Shown: positions 22,466-30,891 of the stretch, piece by piece
Layout: every line of letters begins with the position of its first letter
Numbering within the stretch: the stretch's first letter is position 1
Assembly (NCBI GenBank): GCA_039704465.1
Contig: JASFAU010000018.1
Coordinates: 248,001-312,000, forward strand
Source: Plasmodiophora brassicae
Lineage: Eukaryota; Endomyxa; Phytomyxea; Plasmodiophorida; Plasmodiophoridae
Direction: 5' to 3'
DNA length: 64,000 bases
Program-made: the position numbers and the translations under genes
The notes under the pieces: model-generated
The model's input: only the letters and a program-made list of their open reading frames with translations
What the model was told of the DNA's origin: nothing
Databases searched by the model: none

Positions 22466-22923
22466 GCTCGACGTGCCTCGACCCTGATCGACCACGCCCA
22501 AAAATCGAACTGGATGCCGCCCCGCCCCGCTGCGCGCGCAGCCCGTCACACGCACGGGCTGCTCCCAGTCACGGACTTTTGGTCGCGCTGCTGCCGACCA
22601 CCTTCCAGATTTTCGTTCCACCCGGAATCCTGGTACTGTAGGTACAGAAAATCTTCTTTTACCGACGGCCGCCATGTCACCGCCACAGAAGCGTGACGCG
22701 CCCTGCAACGGCTCCCTGGGTAAGGATAAGGTTACCGTGCGGGAGTAAACAAGGCGAAAGTGACGCGTATACTCATGTGTTCTGCGTACACATATCCTTG
22801 CAGACGTCCTTGCGCTGCTGGCCACATACGATGGGTGACCTGGGAAGCGGTCGACAGAGCCTGCGTACCGGCTCGATGAACGCACCAGACCTGTGGCGGC
22901 GGCCATCGCGGCTGTCCTGAAGG

Positions 22924-23230
22924 ATGTTGACGAGCTGTGCAGCTGTATGCGGCCAGCGGGTCCCGACCCGACGCCGGTGTCCCGGTTGCCACGATCTCGA
23001 TATAATTGGCATGTTGGAACGAGACAGCGGCACTGCCGGTTGTGTTGTGCACAGCGACCTGTACCGCGTGGTCGGTGGATCTGGCGGCGCGCCGTCCGGC
23101 ATGGTCCCGGAGCTGCTCGACTCCACCCTGCATCACAAATATGATACTGCTGACGACGACAGACGGCACCGGGTACGCCAATCCCATGCCGGCCTGCGCT
23201 CTGGATCCCTGGCGAAGAGGACAGGGATCC
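22924..23230 (-). repeat. repeat family R3, divergent copy inside an open frame
   Basis: On the minus strand this stretch stays open (frame 23364-22732) and encodes a peptide clearly related to the R3 copy at 27.9 kb: AYPVPSVVVSSIIFVMQ and HANYIEIVATGTP here against AYPVPRIVVRIIVAAMQ and NARYIELVATGTP there. Differences are mostly conservative, suggesting that this strand once coded for protein. No domain is recognised, and the frame may be a fragment of a mobile element or a gene family. Confidence 0.55.
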
Positions 23231-23337
23231 TCACCACCGACCGTTGCGTCGCCTCGCCAAACGCGTCCCAGTCGACAAGGATGGCGTCCGTAACCGCCGC
23301 GTAGTGCTGCGTTATCGGCGCGTCTGCCCCACCTTCC

Positions 23338-23580
23338 GCCTCCACGATTAGCGCCGACAGTCATACGAATACGTCTACTGCTCCCCGACCGGTTTCACTC
23401 GTGCCACGACTCGGCCCTTCTTATACCGGCACCGCCGGCTGAACAGGTTGCCGACCATGATCGTGGCGGCGCCGACGTCCCTTCACCTGGCCGAAGCCTT
23501 CGGCGATCGCCGCCGTCTTCGTGCCTCGGCGTTGACGTTCCACCAGCACCGGACCATCGACCACCGCCTCGTCCGCCCGG
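23338..23580 (-). repeat. repeat family R1, copy 1
   Basis: About 240 bases starting CTCCACGATTAGCGCCGA are almost identical to 25801-26042, with only a handful of substitutions, in the same orientation 2.46 kb apart. A third, older copy lies at 39073-39290. On the minus strand all three encode ..RRGTKTAA.. and, after a frameshift in copies 1 and 2, RRCRYKKGRVVARVKPVGE. Copies 1 and 2 share the same extra base, so the frameshift predates their duplication. Confidence 0.8.
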
Positions 23581-23633
23581 CCGGTTATGTTGTGCACAAC
23601 AACCCGTACCTCGTCGGTCGTCGTCTCGTCGAT

Positions 23634-23920
23634 CGAGCAAGTTCAGAACACTTTTCACCATGTCATGCGACCGAGCCGTTATAACGCTCAACGTTGTGCC
23701 TGCACCGGCACAGTTTAACCACCAAATGCCCAGTCAAGCGGACCACGTTAACGTCGCCCTCAACGAGTAGCTGTTGTCTTACAGTGTATGCCGGCGACTG
23801 GCGCCCCTGTGCCCATGTCTGACATCGTGGCGCTGCCCTCCTAGTCACATGGTTCGCTGCAGACGAGGTCGTTGCTGGGCGCCCAGCGTGGCACTTGGAC
23901 CGTAATGCTTTGTAAAGCCT
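23634..23920 (+). repeat. repeat family R2, copy 1
   Basis: The segment beginning GAGCAAGTTCAGAACA and ending near AATGCTTTGTAAAGC matches 30219-30515 in the same orientation with moderate divergence and small insertions. Partial inverted matches (GCTGGGCATTTG..GGCTAAACTGCG) are found near 28625-28680 and 30050-30090. It has no convincing open frame and looks like dispersed mobile-element debris. Confidence 0.7.
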
Positions 23921-24134
23921 GGCAACGTCTTCTTCTACAGGTGTTTATACACTTCACACCACGGCACCGCCCAAGACTGCGAGTGGAAAGTCCGCGGGGA
24001 ACGGGGGGGGGGTATTCTTTGAGAACACGGTAGGGGTCCGCAGCCGATTGCGGGCGGTCGCTGGCCTGCGCCCGGCATTTCTCATTATAGAGAGCTGCGG
24101 GAACACAGTCGACAACGACAAGGACCGATTGCCG

Positions 24135-25400
24135 ATGACCGTCGATGGACGCTACCCACGTGCCGTGCTGTCGTGCATTCCTCTGATCGTTGCCGTCAGT
24201 TACGCGATTCCCAGCGTGCTGTACCTCTGCCCCAACGACAGCGCAGAGTCTCGCGAGGTCAACACCGAGCGCGCCATCGGCCACTCCAAAGCGCTGCTGA
24301 ACCTGGTCAACGGTATGCACATACACTACTGGCCCCTGCCGGTGGACATCGGCTCCTTCGAGTTGGACATGTTTGCAATGTTCACCGACAGTGCTGTCCC
24401 GGAACAGGTCCGTTACTCCCATCGTCCTTCGATGATCACTGATTACCAACAACTACCACAGGACGACAGCATCGACGCCTGGGTTAGCGATAATATCCGA
24501 GACATTCATGACAGCATCCGTATGCTGGCAGCGGCCCTGTTGCTTCAGGTCGATTCCCTCGTGCAACGCATCACTGCGAGGGAGTTCACGTGGCAGGATA
24601 TTGCCTGGGTCCGCGACAGCACGTGGCTCCCCCAGACGCACAATCAAGCATGCCGGACCATTGTGGAGACGAGACCAGCCTTCAGACTTCTTGTTGATGC
24701 CGCGCGCATCTACCAGCAGCATAAGATCGTGTTGCAGGTTGCGGGATCCCTTGTTGATGGGGAAGCGAACATCGACTTAATCAACAATGGGGTCTTCACC
24801 TGCTTCGGCGAAAACGTGCTGGGCTGGGCCGTTGGCGTGTTGGATCATGCTGACGCGGCTGTCGAGATGCTAGTGAACGTTCCCGGCATCATCGCCGACC
24901 TGCCCATGAACCACGGCCCAGGCCTGTTCACGCCACTCCAGCAAGCGGCAACATATGGTGATGCGCGGGTGGTCGAGCTGCTGCTGGGCGTCCCCGGCAT
25001 CAAGGTCGACGCAGGCGCCGGCACTGAACGTGGCACAGCTCTGCATATGTGCTTGGACAGGGGGACAATCTATCGTCTGCCACCAGGACCTGGCGCCTGC
25101 CGCGTCGCAGAGCTGCTGATCGAACGCGGAGCGGACGTTAACGCGCTTAAAATGGGGGGCATGACACCGCTGCACCTGGCGGCGCGATACCCATGGCCCG
25201 ATCACATCATCACGTTGTTACTGGAGAATGGGGCGCAGGTGAACGCCCAGGATAACAACGGGTGGACGGCGCTGCACTACGCTGAGGCTACAGGACGGCG
25301 TGATTGCTTCGAGTTGCTGCTGAAGATTGGCAAGGCCAATCCCAATCTGACGGACAACGAAGGAGAGACCGCAACTCTTGAACGGGTTCGGTCGTCCTGA
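24135..25400 (+). CDS. ankyrin-repeat protein with N-terminal hydrophobic segment, intronless
   Basis: A single exon from the ATG at 24135 encodes 421 residues. Near the N terminus a hydrophobic stretch (LSCIPLIVAVSYAIPSVLYL) could be a signal anchor. The middle is helical and has no recognised domain. The C-terminal 180 residues hold about five ankyrin repeats, with units such as TPLQQAATYGDARVVELLL, GMTPLHLAARYPWPDHIITL and GWTALHYAEATGRRDCFELL separated by ~33 residues. Ankyrin repeats mediate protein binding; the partner cannot be told. The gene lies within the repeat island and, unlike most genes here, has no introns, which may point to a recent origin by retroposition or transfer. A run of ten G precedes it at about 24001. 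Confidence 0.75.
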   Translation: MTVDGRYPRAVLSCIPLIVAVSYAIPSVLYLCPNDSAESREVNTERAIGHSKALLNLVNGMHIHYWPLPVDIGSFELDMFAMFTDSAVPEQVRYSHRPSMITDYQQLPQDDSIDAWVSDNIRDIHDSIRMLAAALLLQVDSLVQRITAREFTWQDIAWVRDSTWLPQTHNQACRTIVETRPAFRLLVDAARIYQQHKIVLQVAGSLVDGEANIDLINNGVFTCFGENVLGWAVGVLDHADAAVEMLVNVPGIIADLPMNHGPGLFTPLQQAATYGDARVVELLLGVPGIKVDAGAGTERGTALHMCLDRGTIYRLPPGPGACRVAELLIERGADVNALKMGGMTPLHLAARYPWPDHIITLLLENGAQVNAQDNNGWTALHYAEATGRRDCFELLLKIGKANPNLTDNEGETATLERVRSS

Positions 25401-25800
25401 AGGAAATTCTACTGTGCGTGAACGTGCATCTCCTTCCGCAGCGGCATTTGGACGCGTGCTGCCAGTTGTTCTCCATAAAGCCGTTCCCTCGATCACGTAC
25501 AGGCGCAGGCGCGCGCGGGACCTGTGGCTAGCGAGCAGTACTAGCGTCAGCGTCCCTGTACGCTGTCTAGCGGGTCTGCCGCATCAGCGGTGGAGGACGA
25601 CGTCGATGCTGGCGTCGATCCGGCCGGGTTCGTCGTGGTCGGTTGTCACGGTGCCCCTTGCCGTTGCTGGTCCGGTTCTCGTCGTTGTCCTGAATCCGTA
25701 GTTCGACTGGCCCGCCATCGCCGCCGCCCCGATATCATACAAATCACCGCCGTTGTCACGATCATCGCCGCCACCATCGCCGTCCTCACGACCCTGCCGC

Positions 25801-26042
25801 GCCTCCACGATTAGCGCCGACCGTCATACGAATACGTCTACTGCTCCCCGACCGGTTTCACTCGTGCCACGACTCGGCCCTTCTTATACCGGCACCGCCG
25901 GATGAACAGGTTGCCGACCATGATCGTGGCGGCGCCGACGTCCCTTCACCTGGCCGAAGCCTTCGGCGATCGCCGCCGTCTTCGTGCCTCGGCGTTGACG
26001 TTCCACCAGCACCGGACCATCGGCCACCGCCTCGTCCGCCCG
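25801..26042 (-). repeat. repeat family R1, copy 2
   Basis: This is the near-identical partner of 23338-23580. Both ends are sharp: outside them the two loci are unrelated (CCGGTTATG versus ATCTGCATC on the right). That indicates a recent duplication of a defined segment rather than a longer tandem block. Confidence 0.8.
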
Positions 26043-26429
26043 GATCTGCATCGCCACCTCCAGGAGTGTCCCTGCTGTTACACGTGTCGTCACTGCGGCA
26101 GCGTTCACCACGCATTGATCGCTGGCACCGAGCTGAATCTTTCTATCCCCTGTTCCTCGACGTCAGCAGATGAATTCGATCGGGCACAATCTGTGCAGTT
26201 GCAAGCGGCACCGGAAAGTTAGACAGGTTCAGAAGTAGCCCTACTCTGCATGGCCTGGCGGCCTGAGGGGCGGCGCGATTGTACGGGGTAAACGTGACCG
26301 TGAGAGAATGTTCCCATCGGCCGATATACTGGTATATCACAGTGTCGGTCGAGTCTCGAGTGGATCTCAGCGGGTGCCCGTCACCGACCCCGAGTTGCTC
26401 AAACAGTATCGTACGTGACGCGCGCAGCG

Positions 26430-26879
26430 ATGGCCCTGACGATGGCGGCCAGCGACCACGTCCACCAGCTCGATGACGTCGACACCAGCGCGGTTGCAGT
26501 GACGATCGCACCCTGCACGGCAGGCACAGCTAGCAGGAACGTCTTCACCAACCCGCAGCCAACCAGCTCGTCGTCAAGCATAGCACCGAACCCCCAGGCG
26601 CCACAGGATCGCATCAGGATGTCCGACTCCATGCCGCTGTTCTACTTCTGGTTCCGCTGCTGGGGCGACTACAAGAAGCACGTCGCGCCCGCGCGGCCTG
26701 CACCGCAGATCCCTAGCTCGACGGTCGCCAAGCGGCCTGCACCGCAGATCCCAAGCTCGACGGTCGCCAAGCGGCCTGCACCGCAGATCCCAAGCTCGAC
26801 GGCCGCCAAGCGCAAGCGTACCGACAGCGGCTGCCCCGCCCGCAAACGACAGAGCCGTCGTCGCCGACGACCATCATGA
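26430..26879 (+). CDS. hypothetical protein with three 13-residue tandem repeats
   Basis: An ATG-started frame of 149 residues has a Thr/Ser/Ala-rich N terminus, a short aromatic stretch (MPLFYFWFRCWGDY) and then three perfect or near-perfect copies of RPAPQIPSSTVAK, ending in a strongly basic KRKR...RRRR tail that could be a nuclear signal. The repeats come from a 39-bp tandem array at 26696-26812. The opposite strand is also partly open, including a hydrophobic frame (26632-26399), so the coding strand is uncertain. No family is recognised. Confidence 0.35.
   Translation: MALTMAASDHVHQLDDVDTSAVAVTIAPCTAGTASRNVFTNPQPTSSSSSIAPNPQAPQDRIRMSDSMPLFYFWFRCWGDYKKHVAPARPAPQIPSSTVAKRPAPQIPSSTVAKRPAPQIPSSTAAKRKRTDSGCPARKRQSRRRRRPS
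26696..26812. repeat. 39-bp tandem repeat, three copies
   Basis: Three consecutive 39-base units beginning CGGCCTGCACCGCAGATCCC occur with one to three differences between them. The length is a multiple of three, so the frame is kept on both strands. Confidence 0.9.
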
Positions 26880-26986
26880 CGACCCTGCCCAAACCGGCCG
26901 ACAGTTCATGACTACACAGCGTTGACGTACGTCGTGGGCGGCGCGTTTCGCGACCCGTTACGGCATCGCGCGCAGTGAGTGGCCCG

Positions 26987-27641
26987 ATGACGTCGACGCA
27001 CGCCAGGCTGCGGGATGAGGGCGGCGGCGAGCCGCCCGTCATGGAGGGCGCTGACGGCGAGCGGCTTCCCGCGGAGATCGTGCTGCGGCGCGCGGCGTGC
27101 ACCGGCGATCTGGAGCGCATGCGCGCCGCACTGGCGCAGGGCGCCGACGTCAACTGGTCCGACATGCGACGGGCGCCGACGTCGACGGACGAGTCGTCGC
27201 CGGTCACCGGCGACACCGCCCTGCACATCGCAGCGCAATACGGGCATGCATGTGCCGGCTGACGCGTCTGACGCGCACACACCGTTCATCTGATTGCGGT
27301 TCGCGCAGATGGACGCGGCGGTGCTGCTGTGTCAGGCCGGCGCCGACGTGGAAGCTCGGTCCCGGATCGGGTCGACGGCGTTGCATCGTGCCGCGTCGGA
27401 AGGCCATGCGAACGTCGTCGCGTTCCTGGCGGAGCAGATGGGCGCCAGCGTGCACGCCGTCAACAAGATCGGGAACACGGCCCTGCACGCCGCCGTCTGC
27501 GCGCGGCAGCCCGCGGCGGTCGCCGAACTCATCAGGGCGATGCGCGGCGACGGCATCCACGCGCGCAACAACATCGGCATGCGCGCCGTCGACTACGCCG
27601 ACGGCTGCAGAGACCTGCAGACCCTGTTCGACGGCCCATGA
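26987..27641 (+). CDS. small ankyrin-repeat protein
   Basis: Exons 26987-27247 and 27309-27641 give 197 residues made almost entirely of four ankyrin repeats: LRRAACTGDLERMRAALAQG, GDTALHIAAQYGH-MDAAVLL, GSTALHRAASEGHANVVAFL and GNTALHAAVCARQPAAVAEL. Joining the second repeat at its correct length needs an intron with a GC donor (CAT then GCATGT at 27248) and a GCGCAG acceptor; no GT donor restores the consensus. The protein has no membrane segment. Short ankyrin proteins serve as adaptors or inhibitors. A shorter and more canonical ankyrin array than the 24-kb gene, it is not closely related to it. Confidence 0.75.
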
Positions 27642-27782
27642 TAAACAGTGTCCAGCAGAATGATAGACCGTAGTAATGAACGACGGCTCACAGTTGGAAG
27701 GGACGCTGAATTGAAACAGATTGCATGCTCTGCCTGCGGTACGGGGACTTGACCTGAGAGCACCCAACCTCATAGCATTTCC

Positions 27783-28130
27783 GCACCGGTGGCGTGCCTT
27801 CTCATTCTGTTGCCCAAGTTGTTGTCAAGGACAACCATTTCGCGATCGCGGTGATGGTTGGATCCAGAGCGCAGGCCGGCATGGAATGGGTCCTGCGGCG
27901 TCAGCGTACCCGGTGCCGCGTATCGTCGTCAGAATCATCGTCGCTGCGATGCAGGCGCCATTCCAACATCTGCGAAGCAACGCCGGACGGCGCGCCGCGC
28001 CAACTATAGACAACGTGCAAATCGTTGTCGAAAACGTTACCGGCCGTGCCATGATCGCGTTCCATAATGCCAGATACATCGAACTGGTGGCGACGGGGAC
28101 ACCCGGGGCCGGCCGGGGCCCGCTGGCTGC
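27783..28130 (+). repeat. repeat family R3, plus-strand copy
   Basis: This copy forms an inverted pair with 28246-28525: CTTCTCATTCTGTTGCCCAA near 27800 pairs with its complement near 28500, and the core (AATCGTTGTCGAAAACGTTA) is shared exactly. The plus frame is open and encodes the conserved peptide described for 22924-23230. The copy in the other arm has frame breaks. Confidence 0.75.
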
Positions 28131-28245
28131 GTGCGCAGGTAAAGGTATACACGCCTATCAGGTTCTTGCATTTACCTTCTGCTGTGCAGCGTCCCCCGTG
28201 ACGTTCACTGCAGGTAGCGGGGGACAGGACGATGAACGCCCACCA

Positions 28246-28525
28246 GCTGAAAATCTACGTGCGCCAGCTGCGTCCCCAGTTCAATGTAGTTGGCATTATG
28301 GAAGGCCATCGTGGCACGGCAGGTAACGTTTTCGACAACGATTTGCACATTGTCTGTATTTTACGCGGCGCGCCATCCAGCGTTGCTTCGCAGATGTTGG
28401 AGCGCACTCGATGCCGCCTGCATCGCAGCGACGGATGGTCCTGACGACGATAGGCGGCACCGGGTACGGACTTGGTGGTCCTTGACAACAACTTGGGCAA
28501 CAGAGTGAGAAGGCATGTCACCGGT
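28246..28525 (-). repeat. repeat family R3, inverted broken copy
   Basis: This is the reverse-oriented partner of 27783-28130, separated by about 115 bases. It carries small indels that break the frame seen in the other copy, so it is a decayed duplicate. The two arms could fold on each other in single-stranded form. Confidence 0.7.
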
Positions 28526-28801
28526 GCTGAAATATGCTATGAGCATACCTGGAAGTATCAGGCAACGCGATGGCTTCCAGGACGAAGTGGTATCTGCGCC
28601 GGGCAGGACTCTAACATGGTCCGCTTTGCTGGGCATTTGGTGGCTAAACTGCGCCGGTGCAGACGCCGGCATACACTGTATGACAGGCCTCATTAAAGGT
28701 GGAAATCATAGTTTCATTTTTACCACTTTTAAGGTCCGAAATGTTCCCACTTTTAAGGAATTTTCGCAAACAGGTCTCTGGAGCTTATTGGAGGCACATG
28801 T

Positions 28802-29437
28802 ATAGATCTGTTAGTTATTTTGGCGTTATATAACGGGCGTTATATAACGCGTTATATAACGTTATGTCACAGAGGCGTTATATAACGCGTTATATTCCAT
28901 TTATAACGAATAACAGTGTACCGGTCATGTTTCACACCCATCCTGATTCTACGACCACTTCCTCGGTATCAGAGTCGCTGTAGGTCACGTGGTCGTCAAT
29001 TTCGTTTGGATTCACTACGCGGTCGACCTCGCGATCACAGGCATCTACAAATTCGAAGTCGTCGACAGGATCAATCACGTCGTCATCTTCGCATCCACCG
29101 GCAGCAGATCCCACAGAGATTTTGTCAGGAGTGGAAACTGATGAGGTGCTTGAGGAGTCCGTCTATCGGGCGTGCGTCCGGGACCTTTCGCTTGATTTGG
29201 GACGAATTGAAACACACTGCAGTCTGGCGTTCAATATTCGCGTCTTCAAGTCTGCTTCGAGATGTCAATGCGAGTCCGCCGGATTTCCACGGCCTCTCCG
29301 CGCAGTCCGGGCTGTCCGGGGCGGTCTCCAAGCGTCTCCAAAAAGGGCGTTATATAACCGTTATATAACCGTTATATAACGTTACATAACGTTATATAAC
29401 GCCCACCCCCCCGCCAAGCGTTATATAACAGATCTAT
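28802..29437. mobile_element. 636-bp TIR element with 10-bp target-site duplication
   Basis: The element is bounded by perfect 12-bp terminal inverted repeats (ATAGATCTGTTA at 28802-28813, its complement at 29426-29437). It is flanked by an exact 10-bp direct repeat AGGCACATGT (28792-28801 and 29438-29447). Inside both ends lie clusters of the palindromic unit GTTATATAAC, four or more per side. The centre (about 28930-29330) has two short minus-strand frames, one acidic, neither a recognisable transposase. A 9-11 bp duplication is typical of Mutator-like elements; length and coding loss fit a non-autonomous (MITE-like) copy. The exact duplication suggests recent insertion. Confidence 0.82.
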
Positions 29438-29613
29438 AGGCACATGTGACCGTGCAGAGACCGTCGTTGCTTCATCCTCGGACTTCCACGGACCAACCCA
29501 TTGGTGCTGGAGCAAGCGGACGTCGAAGCCACCCCATCACTTCGACTGACACGGCATCATTGGCCCGAAGAAGGCTCGTATGGTCTACGACCCCAGTCGT
29601 GGTCGTTGAAATA

Positions 29614-29936
29614 CGCCATGGAGGTCACCGAAAGAAGCTCGGGCGGCGCCGTCACCCTCCACGATCTGCCTGTTCTGCAAGTTCCACGGCCGCCAACTCG
29701 ACATGGTGGGCCGCCAGCGCGCTGCCAGGAAGGGGCTGCAGTACCACACCTCGTGGCGCACAGACCTCTTCCTGAAACACCTCACCAATCAGCACGCCGA
29801 CTTGTGGGATGCGTACCAGAACAAGGCATTTTTCAAGGGCCGCATCGCTCTCAGCAATACGCTCCACAACTATTGGGATTTTACTGACGACGTTGTGGAG
29901 TTCAGCATGAGCAGCGAGACAACACGTCGCCAGTGA
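29614..29936 (+). CDS. BED-like zinc finger fragment of a multicopy element protein
   Basis: A frame open from about 29611 to the stop at 29936 encodes ICLFCKFHGRQ, a basic linker and WRTDLFLKHLTNQH followed by DLWDAY. The spacing C-x2-C ... H-x4-H with Trp in front resembles BED-type zinc fingers. The particular pattern (CxFC-x-F-x-GR ... W/FR-x(2)-L/N-x-x-H-L..QH-x-x-x-W-x-x-Y) is one I associate with highly repeated proteins in oomycete genomes, usually linked to transposons. There is no ATG before 29703 in this frame, so it is either an internal exon or a truncated copy. It sits next to the TIR element and to the hairpin at 29842-29974. Function would be DNA binding. Confidence 0.5.
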
Positions 29937-29974
29937 GATCCCAATAGTTCTGGAGCGTATTGCTGAGAGCGATG
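29842..29974. repeat. long inverted repeat (about 36-bp arms)
   Basis: The left arm starts GCATCGCTCTCAGCAATACG and runs to about 29878; the right arm, about 29939-29974, is its reverse complement with one or two mismatches. The loop is about 60 bases. It overlaps the 3' end of the zinc-finger frame. Confidence 0.8.
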
Positions 29975-30218
29975 TTCCACCTATAATGAGGCCTGCTGTA
30001 TGATATTGGTGCACAACAGCTACTCGTCAATAGCGACGCTAACGTGATCCGCTTTGCTGGGCATTTGATGGCTAAACTGCGCCGGTGCAGGCCCAACGTT
30101 GAGTCGGTGTAACCGGTGACGTCTAGCTCCGATGGCCGTGTACTACAACGCCGAAAGTTGGGATGGACGACGTCGGCAGTGGAAAGAAGAGGAAAAGGCG
30201 CTGTTTCTCGGTCGTCAT

Positions 30219-30515
30219 TCGAGCAAGTTCAGAAACATTTTCGTCATGTCATGCGACCAAGCCGTTATAACGCTCAACGTTGTGCCTGCACCGGCGCAGT
30301 TTAGCCACCAAATGCTCAGCAAAGCGGATCACGTTAGCGTCGCTATTGACGAGTAGCTGTTGTGCACCAATATCTTACAGTGTATGCCGGCGGATGGACA
30401 TGTCTGACATCGTGGCGCTGCCCTCTTGGTCGCATGGTTAATAGTCGCTGCAGACGATATCGTTGCTGGGGGCCCAGCGTGGCACTTGGACCGCAATGCT
30501 TTGTAAAGCATGACA
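30219..30515 (+). repeat. repeat family R2, copy 2
   Basis: This is the partner of 23634-23920, about 85-90 percent alike by eye, with a GCACCAATAT insertion near 30364. A further inverted partial copy sits just upstream at about 30010-30095. Confidence 0.7.
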
Positions 30516-30891
30516 ACTTCTTCGACTGCGCGCTGCTGGTCTCCAGAGATTGGACGCATACGTTGTACTGCACGATTTTCTGAACTTGTTTATTCCAGAT
30601 TGAAACATTGCGTATGAAAGGAGTTCTGTACCGAATTGTTTGGGCTGTGAGTGGCGTCCTGTGTGTTCTCCGCGTCAGCGCTTGGATATGGTACGCTCGC
30701 CAGGCACGCGCTCCGGCTGCTGGCACAGTCGCACAGTTCGCGCGTCGTTGACTGGCAGGAGGTCTATTTTCATTTTTCACGTGCGCCTATTTCGGGACTA
30801 CGTCCCGTGTCGCCGTAGGGACGGCGGCATGCCCGTCGCGGTCCACTGAGAATTACCGATTGGGTGCGAGGGGCGCAACGATACGATAGCC

